Shown: piece by piece, positions 46,752 to 57,577 of the stretch | How positions within the stretch are numbered: the stretch's first letter is position 1 | Layout of the letters: each line of letters opens with the position of its first letter | NCBI GenBank assembly: GCA_015680685.1 | Contig: MNCI01035354.1 | Span: 142,393 to 206,392 of the forward strand | Reading direction: 5' to 3' | DNA: 64,000 nucleotides | Origin: Gnetum montanum | Taxonomy: Eukaryota; Streptophyta; Gnetopsida; Gnetales; Gnetaceae | Program-made: the position numbers and the translations under genes | The notes under the pieces: generated by a model | What the model was told of the DNA's origin: nothing | What the model saw: the letters and a program-made list of their open reading frames with translations, nothing else | Database searches by the model: none

Positions 46752-47603
46752 TGATGAATTGCAAAGTTGGGCTACATCAATGATAATGCATCGATGCATG
46801 AGTTGATGAGTCAATGCATGAGTTGATACGTTGATGCATATGTGTCAATGTAGCATTTATCTTTACCTATATAAATGCATGTACCCACCACATTTATGGC
46901 ATTGTTGAGTTAATAGTGTAACAAAGTTCTTGTAGTTTCATTCCATAAGAGTTAGAATATTTTCTAAGTGTTAACAATAGGACTTCAAGGATTGTATGAA
47001 TCCTTATTCAAGCATCAATATACCTAGATACCTTGATGTGATGGTAATAAAGATGAGATTCTTGAAATACCTTGTAGCACTCAGAATAGATTAATGTTTA
47101 CTTTCATGCACTTACATTCATGTTCTTAATTAATTATTGTGCTTAATTAATACACATAAGTACGATTACCTTGAGCATACTATTAACACTTGATAATCCC
47201 AACAGTGTTATCACTTGGTATGTCTAGTAGCCTAACACTTGGTAACCCAATAGCATCATAACAAGTTCAAGATGTGTACGAAAGGTGGGCCTAGATACTT
47301 ATGTTAAAAATAGACTAAGGTATTAGATAGTTACTTAGATTAGTTCATAATTAATTACTTTATTTCACACTTAGGATAATTAAAATAAAACATAAAAATC
47401 AATACAAATCATGTGCCTTGACTTATACTTAACCATACACTTGCACCTACACAAGTGAAGCCAAGAAGATAATGATCATATCCTTAGGTCACTACCTTTG
47501 TTATTGGCATTTAGAGAGCTAAATTCCATAGAATTTGACAAGATAACTAGTGCAAGGCTTGAGATTCGTATGGTTAGGCGTAAGGACTACTCATCGCTCA
47601 TCA
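46752..47603 (+). repeat. Element C 3' LTR
   Basis: 852 bp, TGATGAA to GCTCATCA. Pairs with 7,504-8,288, with AATAAAGA in the R region. It retains the ATGCAT/TTGAT array that the 5' LTR lacks. Confidence 0.85.
46786..46876 (+). promoter_or_regulatory. Element C LTR promoter: ATGCAT/TTGAT repeats plus TATA box
   Basis: ATGCAT starts at 46,786, 46,794, 46,814 and 46,834 (steps 8, 20, 20), interleaved with TTGAT/GTCAAT half-sites; GCATGAGTTGAT repeats at 20-bp spacing. TATATAAAT lies at 46,868-46,876. The spacing follows the lattice of the other LTRs less strictly. Confidence 0.6.
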
Positions 47604-47835
47604 CCTTGTAACCTTCCCCTCCTTTCCCCCATGAAAAATCTACTTCTTTCTAATCCTTGTAACCCCATACTCCCCCCACCCCAACAACACCACCAACTAA
47701 ATTCTACTTTTTTCTAATCCTTCCCACCTCTACCTTCCCCCCTTCCCACCAAAATACTTTTTAGATAGTACTTTTTTGTTAGTTCTCCCACCCCCACTCC
47801 TTGCATAATTTATACACCATTATCTCCCAACTAAA
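47604..47835. repeat. C-rich imperfect tandem repeat, right half
   Basis: Repeats such as CTACTTCTTTCTAATCCTTG and CTACTTTTTTCTAATCCTTC, interspersed with CCACCCCC runs and CCACCAACTAAA. It continues the array at 7,085-7,503 and abuts gag of element F at about 47,836. Confidence 0.7.
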
Positions 47836-48534
47836 CACTACTCTCCCAAGTACCATCAACCCATGACATCCCTTGGTGGATCTCCACCTCATACCTCTTA
47901 CCATCCATCCTTCCCTTAACATTCTCATGCTCCACCTCATTACATGCCACCACCGATGACATAAGAAGGTTTGGCACCACAATATCAACAAATGAATGCC
48001 ACTTATGCTGCAAATGTGCATAGACATGCTGACATTGGTAGGTCTCAACTGCAACATCAGAAAGGTCCCTTCTTTAGGAAAGGCCATAAGTCAAAGCAAA
48101 ACACCCATGGACCTACCACATCATCTAAACTAGAACAATGCCAATCTAGTGCAATGCCTCCCTTTTCACAACCAATGCCCTCTAATCTTACACAAGGGCC
48201 ACCATCCATCATTACTCCAATTCCAAACCTAAGCAATGAATCTAACAATGTGGGGAGACCAACCAATCCATGCATACTGGATCATGATCAAGGATGCACT
48301 TGTGGGTCAGACATCCATAGCATTGACACACCTCATACCCTGATTCACCATACATTCACCAATCAAGAATGTGACCAACGATTTGTCTACCTAGCCACCA
48401 TAACACCAATAGACACCCAGTGGCTTGGGCATGCATGATAAATAATGTTTTATACATGCATAGATCATATCTATCCACTTATTAATCCTTTTCATGACTA
48501 AATGTTTAGTCATGGGGGTCATCCCCCATTCTAA
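47836..48534 (+). pseudogene. Element F: gag C-terminal half
   Basis: Plus-strand frame with Pro/His/Tyr-rich sequence (MPPPMT), then NATYAANVHRHADIG, the basic KGPFFRKGHKSKQ motif shared with N1 (RRPFFRHDHKK) and A, and the conserved tail (VGRPTNPCILDHDQGC ... TNQECDQRFVYLATITP), ending GGHPPF* at 48,534. An open stretch of 155 codons lies at 47,971-48,438. It lacks the capsid-like core and knuckle-like motif, which lie beyond the truncation. Confidence 0.75.
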
Positions 48535-50474
48535 TCTTCAAGATTCTTAAGTGTTTTTCATCTTCTTGTCCTGCAATTTTTTGTCATTTTCTTGTTTCTT
48601 GATATAATTTTTCCTATTTCTTCCAACTTCTTCTATTTGTTATTTTCATTTTTTTGTTATGTAATCTCTCTTGTGAATAAAACGATCATGTAGCCCATTC
48701 ATGTGAGGTTTTCTCTATGTTGTTGAGTCATAAGGGACTAATTATTCAAATAATGAGACCACATCATCCACCCACTCATTCCATTAATAAGAGGTTTTTG
48801 CTCTAATCATAATGACATTCTTTTTCACCATGAGATTAAAAATAAATCCATAATCATTGTGTCTAGACTAAAGGGTGAAGAACTAAGGGGGAATGTAAAG
48901 GGTATGACATCAAGGGGATTTTTGGATTCCCTTTGGCCACTTCTATATGTTTTATCATGTTGCTGAGGTTGTAATTATATCCTTGTAGATCTAATGAAAC
49001 ATGGAAGTGAGAGTAACCTAAAAAGGCACTGAATAAATTTCTAATGGTCCCACTGGAAAGACATGTACCCATGCTTGAAGGTTGGCAGCTTCTCAAAACT
49101 TTCCCCAAGAAAAACCAAAGTGCCATTAATAAGCTTCTCCCTTAGACAAAACACCAAGTGATGTTACTCCTTGCAACTATGATAGTCTTCTAGTTGTCAG
49201 CTACGATGATGAAACAATGTGATGTCACTAACATGTGATTTGGACTTGGTTTGAATCTTGGAAAGAAGGGCTCATGGTTATTTAACCATTAATAACACAC
49301 AAGGATTCATTCTACTCATGGTAAGACACCTCATATCCCAATTTCTACAATCCTTTCTACAGTCCATCTCATCTCCTTATCATTTGATCCTAACTTATGG
49401 TTTTGTGTAATATAGAGTTATTATCTCATATTGGTGGTTTTAGCATGCATGTTTTGTTGCATAAGTATGCATTGCATTCAACCCCTTTAGTGCCTACAAA
49501 CATTTTTGGGTGTGGTTACATAACAGCATTAATGGCTGAAGCCTGCTTTGTGGAGGATCCACTTGTGTAACTTTTGTGACTTGTACTTCTTGGACACAAC
49601 CACATCATTATTCACCTTCCAAGTGCTTCATCATTAAATTTTTTCATTCCTTAACCGCAATTTAGTGCCCTTTTTTCTTGCATCTTACAAAGCTTTTCAC
49701 GTCAACAACTCCACCTTCTAATACTCTAGTGCCTAAAACTAATTTCCGAGTTACCCCAGACCTATGGACCTAATCTCAAACCTTCCAACCAATCCCAAAT
49801 CTTCATTTTCCATGCTTAATTGCCCCATTTAATGCATATTCTTGGACCCTGATATTGACTACTTGATATCGGGTCAAATGCGACATCAAATACCTAATAT
49901 TGAGTCACACAAAACCTATATATATGATCCATGTGGTGCCCAAACTTCATTCTCATGATTTGCTGCTAGGGGAGTTGTTCAAATTTTCTCTCACAACTCA
50001 GAGCTCTACACAACCACTTTCCACTTACGATATTTAGCTATTTCTTGCTCTAATTTCTATGCTATTTGGGCCTACCCAAACCCAAAGTGTTCAAGTTAGT
50101 TATGGCAGGTGCTTGCATGGGAAACTTGTTCTAATTTTTGATAAATTGCTATCACGTAGAGGGTTTATAAGGGTAAAAATGTTAAAAACCATAAGTGATA
50201 TAATGTAAAATCAATCGTGGTAATAACATAAACCTTAATTTTTTCACCCAAGGAACCATAACCATCATAACAAGCCACACATAAGGAAATAGAAACCAAC
50301 TATGTAAAGTCATACGAGGAGATAGACAATTTTTAGGCATTGTTTCTAAAAAATTTTCTAACTCTACAATCATATGAACTAAGAACTTAATGAACTAAGG
50401 TAATGAGTAAGGTATAAACTAATTAATAATAAAGAACACAACCTTAGTAACACCCAATCTTTGCTTGATTATAG
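48535..50474 (+). other. Element F gag-ORF2 spacer
   Basis: Non-coding, T-rich at the start, closely matching G1 (37,675-39,641) and N1 in reverse or direct order as orientation requires. It includes AAGACATGTACCCATGC near 49,060 and GTGGTTACATAACAGCAT near 49,515. The internal promoter at 49,851-49,925 is described separately. Confidence 0.65.
49851..49925 (+). promoter_or_regulatory. Element F internal promoter ahead of ORF2
   Basis: GATATT, GATATC, GACATC and AATATT have centres at 49,853.5, 867.5, 884.5 and 898.5: steps 14, 17, 14, identical to G1. TATATATAT at 49,917-49,925 follows after 15 bp. ORF2 starts 550 bp downstream. Confidence 0.65.
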
Positions 50475-52692
50475 ATGGCCCCAACAAGAGGAGCAAAAGG
50501 AGAACCTTTGCAATGAGTAGCCATGCACCCACAAGGTGGCCAAGACCAACAAGGTGAACATGCAAAGCACAAGGAGTAGGAACCCCAATCATTTAGCATT
50601 CATCAAGAGGCTTCTATCATAAGATAGTCGGTCCAAGAAGAGGCTGTAGAACTGCAAGCCCTTGCACAAGAACAATTCCTCATGTTGTCCCCTAAATGCC
50701 TTGAGGTCATTAAAAAAAATTCATGTTGACCACAATCATCGTGGAGATGAACTTCGGCCCATTTATGGAGTTTTCTCTAGAAGCAATTCGAACGCAACTT
50801 CAAGCATCACCTTTGTGGCCTATTCTTTCAGACAATGGTGAGTGGTATCTTGGAGAAACATACTAATTCTGGCATAACAAGGAGGAAGGCACCACTATCA
50901 ATATTTGCAAAGCCAATGTTGACTTCTTAGTTAAAATAATCACTGAAGCTCTAAATATGTCAAATGAGGGGACTAAGTTAGCCCATCTATCTACAATATC
51001 TAACCCTAACACAAGAAAGTTGTGGCTAAGGCAGGCATATGGCAAGGATGACAAAGCATATCATGAATTGACTTTCGAAGAGAGGACCTATTTTAAAATA
51101 GGGACATATCATCTATTTCTGACTAAAGGGCTCAACCAAATCTCCACTTATGTGGCCAAGGGAAGTGCCATCCTAATGGACAAGTACATAGCCAATCTTC
51201 CCTAGTTATATTGTACAAAGATCCAAAGGTAGTTTCAGGAGAAGAAGGTAGGGAAGCCAACACTTCCATTTCCTTACCTAATCAAAAAGTTATGTAAATG
51301 CACTAGAATCATGGGGTACACAAATGATGTCCCCAAGAAGGATTAATATGCTTTCATCATATAGTTCCTTAAACCTATAGCACTAAGAAAAGACCTTAGT
51401 GAAGAACAAGAACCAGAGAAGGACGCAGAACTAGAAACAAAAGTAAAATATAAGCTTGAATAGCACTATGAAACACAAGTTCTACCATTGCCACCACAAG
51501 ATTATAGGCCCTCAATGAGCCATTTGCAGAAAATCGCTAAAATCCTCAGCTAGGAAAGCATAGAGAAATCAAGCTTCTTTAGAGTTTTAGATGAGGTACA
51601 GCTCACTATTTCAACTAATCCAATAAGAGGGAAGATCTCACTATAGTTAAGAGGAGAGTCCTAGTGGTCCAGATAAATCCCTAGTAATGCCACATCCTTT
51701 TAAGTGATGCTTGAAACTAGAGAAGGTGCCATAGTGGTGGTAATGCAACATCAAGATGCAGTAGGTGCAGCTGAAGTGCTTATAGACCACATTAAAGAAT
51801 AATTCAATGTGCCTATTGTGTCCTCAATAGATCTAACTAGGACTAGAGATGCACAAATGCTCACTAGGACCTCAATGAATCATGCAACACATGAGGATGT
51901 ACTATATCAATTACTTCAGATAAGGTAAATGATGACCACCTTATTTGATATCCCAATGATGTCACTACAACACAATCAAACCTCATTGCCACTAAAGAAA
52001 AATTGGTCATGGCAGAGACCAGGGCGAAGCACACAAAAGCAAAAGTGAAATGGTTACAATAGGAGTTTGCTGCCTTGAGAGTTGAAAGATGAGATCCTGT
52101 CCAATTTATCACACCTGACCAAGTGGAGAAATTTAGAACAGAGTAGTTGATCAAGTTGACTGAAGAAAATAAAGCTATCGAGCAAGAAAAATAGAAAGTG
52201 GTCTAGAATGCCTCTGCTATTGATGCACAATCCCATGCTTACAAAAAGGCATTAACTATCACTCAGAAGGAGAATAAACAACTTTCTATAGAAAACTCCA
52301 AGTTGACCATCATTAAACAAAAAATGAATATTTTGGAAGAAAGCATCCATCAGTTGAGGGAACAACTGATGAGAGTCAACTAGGATATCAACAAATTAGC
52401 TAGGGAAAATAGAACCCTCTCAATGGGGAGGTTTGTGCCATTTGACAAAAGTTCTCAATTGAAATAAGCGAATGATAAAATGAGGCCAAGAAACACAAGA
52501 AGCTGAAAGAGCACTTTTGCGACCAAGTAGGCATGTACAAGCAAATAAATGAGAAGGAAATCCAGATGGCCAAAGCCCACATTGGCTCTATGATAGTACA
52601 AAATCTTGAGTGGCAACCAATTTTGGATAGTTATGCATTGGTATATCAAGCAAAAGTAAAGAATAAAGACCTACAAATTAAGGATTTGAAGG
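50475..52692 (+). pseudogene. Element F: ORF2, part 5' of the N1 insertion
   Basis: Start MAPTRGAKGEP at 50,475. N-terminal domain: EMNFGPFMEFSLEAI, WPILSDNGEWYLGET, LNMSNEGTKLAHLSTISNPNTRKLWLRQAYGKDDKAYHELTFEERTYFKIGTYHLFLTKGLNQISTYVAKGSAILMDKYIANLP (50,957-51,205). Then linker (QDYRPSMSHL-like), VVVMQHQDAVGAAEVLIDHIKE, and a coiled-coil region with repeated Glu/Lys/Gln/Leu heptads to KDLQIKDLK (52,692). Stops are mostly TAG at CAG or TGG positions. Joined to 61,393, the frame continues EYMALTNLRYGNL. Confidence 0.8.
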
Positions 52693-53523
52693 TGATGAGT
52701 TATCATTTTATTGGCCGTGATATCGCATATGCGATATCGCGTACACGATATCGCAGCCTGTCTCCTCATCTATAAATAAGAGGACAGATCTGATAGGAAA
52801 TTTTTTGAGAGTTAGTAGTTAAAAATTGTTAGATTTAAGCTTCTTTTTACATCAGTTTCTTTCTCAACCCTTCTCTCCTAGTGTATGTCCACAGTGTGGT
52901 GATTGTAATTGTATGGCATCCTTATTCGAGTGTGATGTACTTGGACACGCACATGACCAGCAATAAAGATCAAGATTACTTCATCATTGCAGCATTCACT
53001 TACTTTAATCATTTATTTGATTGTTATTTACTACTTTCTTAGTTAATATCTCTTCACCCTAAACTCCTTTTAAACGTGGAATGAATACAACTTGATCACG
53101 AGCATTTAAGTGTCACTACTTGGTAACCTAGTAGCGTACCTAAGATCTACGCTTGGTAATCCCAATGGTGGTCATGCACAAGGTCCAAGATGTGTACGGA
53201 TGATTAAGGAATGGATGCTCCTCGTAGTTAGGCTAGTTAGATTCTATCTTACCCTCTCTCTTTCTCTTTCCTTCCTAGCTTAGTTAATATTATTTACCAT
53301 CATACCTAGGAGTAGCGTTAGCATAGGAACACATCATACACCTCACTCTAGACTAAACCATACGTGACAAAGCTAATACTAGTCTAGGTGGGAAGAAAGC
53401 AAACTGTGACCTAAGAATAACTGTCTAGATACCACAACTAGTCTGTCTACGGAGTTCAACTGGATCGTGTGTGAAACACTCGTATTCATATGGTTGAGTG
53501 TAGGGGTACCTCGTCACTCATCA
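52693..53523 (+). repeat. Element N1 5' LTR
   Basis: 831 bp. U3 of only about 80 bp up to TATAAATA (52,771-52,778), preceded by three GATATC sites. CAATAAAGA at 52,961 can serve as the polyadenylation signal. Ends GTCACTCATCA. Confidence 0.93.
52719..52778 (+). promoter_or_regulatory. Element N1 5' LTR promoter: three phased GATATC palindromes plus TATA box
   Basis: GATATC starts at 52,719, 52,733 and 52,747 (two steps of 14 bp), each inside GYGATATCGC or ACGATATCGC. The last core ends 18 bp before TATAAATA (52,771). In the 3' LTR (60,578-60,637) the same sites have decayed, mostly by CpG transitions. Confidence 0.85.
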
Positions 53524-53541
53524 TTGGTGTCCTTTCTAGGG
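53524..53541 (+). other. Element N1 primer-binding site
   Basis: TTGGTGTCCTTTCTAGGG directly after the LTR, a decayed tRNA-Asp complement. TGG at the 5' end and the GGG end are kept. Confidence 0.6.
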
Positions 53542-53666
53542 ACGTTACTAGTTATCTAGATTAGTTATATCATACAAGGTCATTGTATAAGAATTAATGA
53601 TATATCTTTTAGGAAAAGAAATAAGTATAAAAAGTCACATATAAATTCACACACAATTTCAGAACC

Positions 53667-55652
53667 ATGCTTCTCCTACAAGACTATAAGAATGCCACAT
53701 CTAGTGAGGCAGTTCATTGGAGAACCAACGAACTATATGACAATGAAGATTGGAGCACACAAGTCAAAGTAGGGGTTTCTTATAAACATAAACGAAGGCA
53801 ACATCGTCCCAACGCACAGAAGCATAACTTACTTGATAACGATGAACCCCTACTGGCCACTACAAGCCTAACGCAAATACAAGAGGTTGTTCGAATCTCT
53901 CGTAAGCATCGTAAAGAGAGCTGCCTACCCAGGCTTGATTTAAACAACTTTTCCAATTTCTCAAGAGGCTATGACTTAGATCAGCAACAACATTTACGAG
54001 CCTTCTACGATGCCTGCACATGGAACAACATTGATAATGATTGGCAAAAACTTAAGCTCTTTCCGATGACACTCGTTGGCCAAGAAAAAGTATGGTATAG
54101 ATCATTAAAACCATATTCAATACGACATTGGCTGACCATGGTAGAACTCTTTAACGAAAGATATCAAACCTATGCAAGAGTGTCAGCCTTGAGGAAACAA
54201 ATCCAAGAGTGGAAACAAGCACAACATGAACCCTTGGACATGGCTTTAGAAAGATATTATGCACTGTTAAATAACTATCCATACCATGAGTTCTCCGAGG
54301 AAAGGCTAATGTACCATATCATTGATGGGCTTCGTGATGAAACAAGAGAGACCCTAGAGATGTATGCCCAAGGTCAACTATACGAACTACAAACCCATCA
54401 ATTCCAAGAGCTTATTAAGTGAGTAGCAAAAGAGGAAGGAGAAATGGCTAGATGGGAGAGTGTTGAAAAATATCAACAAGACCAAAATCTCAACTTAACA
54501 AAGGTCTCTAATCACAAAAAGGAGAAATCAACCTATCTCAAGGGAGAAGAACCATCTTTGCTAGTACAACAATCATTAGAAGAAGTCGAGGCAAAGATCA
54601 ATAAGATGTTGAAATGGACACATAAAAAGTGTGGAGAATATATCAGTATTATTGGAGATAGAGTTTTGACAACTTGAGAAGTAGGACAAAGCATCATTAG
54701 ACATTCAGAAAGAAGGGATGAGGATAATAAAAGCTCAACTACTAATCATACATATGAATGCAACATTTTCCCATACGATCACCCCAAGGGTCATTGCTCA
54801 ATCTTGTTTCATCTATATGAACATTGGAGACGCACGTTACACCCAATGTTTGTACAAAGATACTTTGTTTGATCACATTGGCAACAATCCTAGTCGTGGG
54901 GGAAGCCATCCCTAAACTGGAGACACCCTTCATATTCTCTGAATCTAAATGCTTATCGAGTTCAACATCCTGTTTCTCCAACTGGGTCAACATACTGTAT
55001 CTCGTCGCATTATTATCCCCCTCAGTACTATCAGCCCATGTCCTCAACACAACCACTGCCTTGTGTATCTTATACTTCTCTTGAATTTCAACATTCTTAT
55101 CCTTTTCCTCCTTCTACATCGCCACCAACTATTCCTGAAGTGTCTGCATCATAGAAACAATCCACGAACGTCACTTATGCTAATATTCCTAATAGCAGTG
55201 AGAGACCTCCTCAACATCGAAGGCGTCCCTTCTTTAGACATGACCATAAGAAGGAACAACAAAATTCCAAGGCAACTGCATCCTCCAACTCAGCACAAGT
55301 CCAACATTGTGGTGCATCCTTCTCTTCAAACCCAATGCCTCATGTTACTTCAACAAGGCCACCAATTAACACTCCAACAACCATACGGCCCAATGAATAC
55401 AGCCATGGAGAGCGACATCCCAATCCTTGCATACCATCCTGCGATCCCAAGTATCATAGTGGGTCAACTCTTTATCCGGGAACCACATCTTATAAATTGC
55501 CCCACTATGGTTACTATAATCAAGTGTGTGAACCCCAACGTGATAAGTATGACCAGACCCCAATATTCCCAACGTGCAAGGGTCCTCATTTTTCATATAT
55601 TAATCCTCACCATGCTCAACCATTTAGTTATGGGGGATATCCCCCATTTTAA
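53667..55652 (+). pseudogene. Element N1: gag, one frame with five stops
   Basis: 661 codons in a single frame from ATG 53,667 to a stop at 55,652, with no frameshift noticed. In-frame stops: TGA 54,420, TGA 54,675, TGA 54,870, TAG 54,891, TAG 55,152; most correspond to CGA or CAG. The first 251 codons are open and hold the capsid-like core (NFSNFSRGYDLDQQQHLRAF ... WQKLKLFPMTLVGQEKVWY ... RHWLTMVELFNERYQTYARVSALRKQIQEWKQAQHEPLDM). Later come a Lys/Glu segment, a knuckle-like CNIFPYDHPKGHCSILFH (second Cys now Phe), a Pro/Ser/Tyr-rich region, RRRPFFRHDHKK and a conserved tail ending SYGGYPPF. Gag would form the particle and bind RNA. Confidence 0.85.
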
Positions 55653-57577
55653 TAACAAGTGGGATTAATAAATATTTTTTGTTTTCTTTAATTTTACAAT
55701 TTTTTTTTCCAGTTTTTCATCTTTTAATTTCTTGTTTTATCTTTTTTGTCACTTTTTCTTTTTACAAGTAATCTCATCTACAAATAAAACACTCATGTGG
55801 CTCATTGGTTGAGGTGTGTTCTATGTTATCAATTCTCGAACAATCAATTATTTGGACAATAAGCCCATTACACCCACTCATCCATTCTACAAATAGGAGG
55901 TTTTGTTCGAGGGTACAGTGATATTCTTGACATTCTTAAAACTTAAAATTAATTTTGTGTTCATTGTACCCAGAATGAAGAAGGATGGATCAAGAGGGAA
56001 TGATTAGGATGTGACATCAAGGGTACTTGAGGATTCTCTTTCGTGACGTCTGTGGGAGTTATCATGCAATGTGGTTGTACTAAGATCCTTGTAGATCTAA
56101 CGAAAAATGGGAGTAAGAGTAATCAAAAAGGGCACTATAAACCAATGTTGTTCTAAGGGGGTTCCATTGGAAAGACATGCACCCATGCCTGAAGGTTGGC
56201 GGCTTCTCTAGATTTAGTAGTTGAAAGAGAAAAGAAAAAGAAAAGAAAAGCAGACAAACAAATGTCCCACAAAGCAAAAATCACTCTTCCCTTGAACAAA
56301 ATGCCAAGTGATCATACACCTTGTTTTTATGGTACTCTCATAGTCACTCATCATGGGATGAAACAATGCGGTGTCACTAATTAGAGGAATGGACTTGGTC
56401 TTGATCTTGGAATGATGGGTTAATGACACATTAATCATGCCTTACACACAAGATTCACTGTGCCCTAGGTCATTTACCTCATGTCCCAATCTCTACAATC
56501 CCTTCTATAGTTCGTCGCATCTCACTATTCGTGTAATTGTAGCTCGTGTCATGTGTAACGTAGAATTCTTACCTCATTCTGGTGATACTTACATGTGTGT
56601 GTGTTTGTGAACCAATGTGGATTACATTTCACCCTTCTAGTGCCTACTGACATTTTAAGGTGTGGTTACGCAAGGGCATCATAGGTTGGAACCTGCTTTG
56701 GGGAGGACCCACTTGCATAATTTTTGTAATTTACACTCATAACACATCTTCTGCACACCATCTATTACCCCCAACGTATTGCCAATGATTTTCTTTCCCT
56801 TATTACTATCCCTCCGATTCAACATTCCTATGAATCATCACATGGCCTTTTTCTCCCATCCGAGGTACTTACTAATAAATTCCACACCATCATAATTATT
56901 TGTGCCTTTTGAACTAATTGAATTACCCTAGAACCCCTTAACAATAGCCCAATGTCCTAAGTTTACAACATAAATTTCAAGAAAATCTTAAAAAATTCGG
57001 TATCTTTCATTGTGCCCAATATCACTAAAGTCAAGATATCACGTCCACGATGTATCGTATGTGATATCGCATTCCTTCAAGCTATATATACGTAACCCCC
57101 GTGCCACTTCACCTTCAACTATTCACGTGGGGGGAGTTTTCCAATTTTCTCTCTATGACTTGTGATTGCACAACCCTTGCTTTCATACTCATAACTCGCT
57201 CACTGGCACTCCGATTTTCATTTTGTCTAAACCTACCTAAACCTAGAGTGTTCAGCTTAGTCGTGGGGGAGGGGCACATGCCGAATATGCATAAATTTTT
57301 TGAAATTCATCAACGCCCGAAGGACATCTTTAAGGATAATTAGTTGTAAAACTAAGAATAAAATGTGTCACAAATAATTTCATCCCCTTAGCTATACTAG
57401 AAAATTACATTTGGAAACCACCTAAGCAAAGCAGACTCAACATTATAATCTTTTGGGAACATGTTCTTCCAATAATTAACATCACACAAAAATAAAGTAA
57501 ATCTATTAAGGCAAGCAGTAAGGTATAACCTAACTTTGGTAACAACCTTACTAACGATTGGCCCCGTGTGATTGTAG
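55653..57577 (+). other. Element N1 gag-ORF2 spacer
   Basis: 1.9 kb without coding signal. T-rich start (55,670-55,770), conserved blocks shared with B, F and G1 (for example GACATGCACCCATGCCTGAAG near 56,175 and GTGGTTACGCAAGGGCATCA near 56,662), then the internal promoter at 57,019-57,091 and 490 bp of leader before ORF2. Confidence 0.7.
57019..57091 (+). promoter_or_regulatory. Element N1 internal promoter ahead of ORF2
   Basis: AATATC (centre 57,021.5), GATATC (57,038.5), the CGATGTATCG palindrome (57,053.5) and GATATC in GTGATATCGC (57,066.5). The first step is 17 bp and the next two total 28. TATATATA (57,084-57,091) follows 14 bp after the last site. The flanking CG bases match the LTR sites of the same element. 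Confidence 0.65.

Larger units (their letters stand above)
7504..47603 (+). mobile_element. Element C: Athila-like LTR retrotransposon, about 40 kb because of nested insertions
   Basis: LTRs of one subfamily lie at 7,504-8,288 and 46,752-47,603. Flanking pentamers are CCCTG (7,499-7,503) and CCTTG (47,604-47,608), identical but for one C/T change. Both flanks are the same C-rich tandem repeat. A tRNA-Asp type PBS follows the left LTR and the ATGGGGATA tract precedes the right one. Subtracting B (8,858-15,100) and G1 (20,273-43,160) leaves protease, RT-RNase H, integrase, a spacer and ORF2, all on the plus strand. Most of gag is missing, and a gag fragment lies inverted next to the PBS. It is the only superfamily member here that keeps pol together with ORF2. 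Confidence 0.75.

Noticed and set aside
48863-49126. 87-codon minus-strand frame ending in the F spacer
   Set aside because: Conserved spacer DNA in F and G1 gives similar open frames on both strands without codon-level constraint; treated as non-coding.
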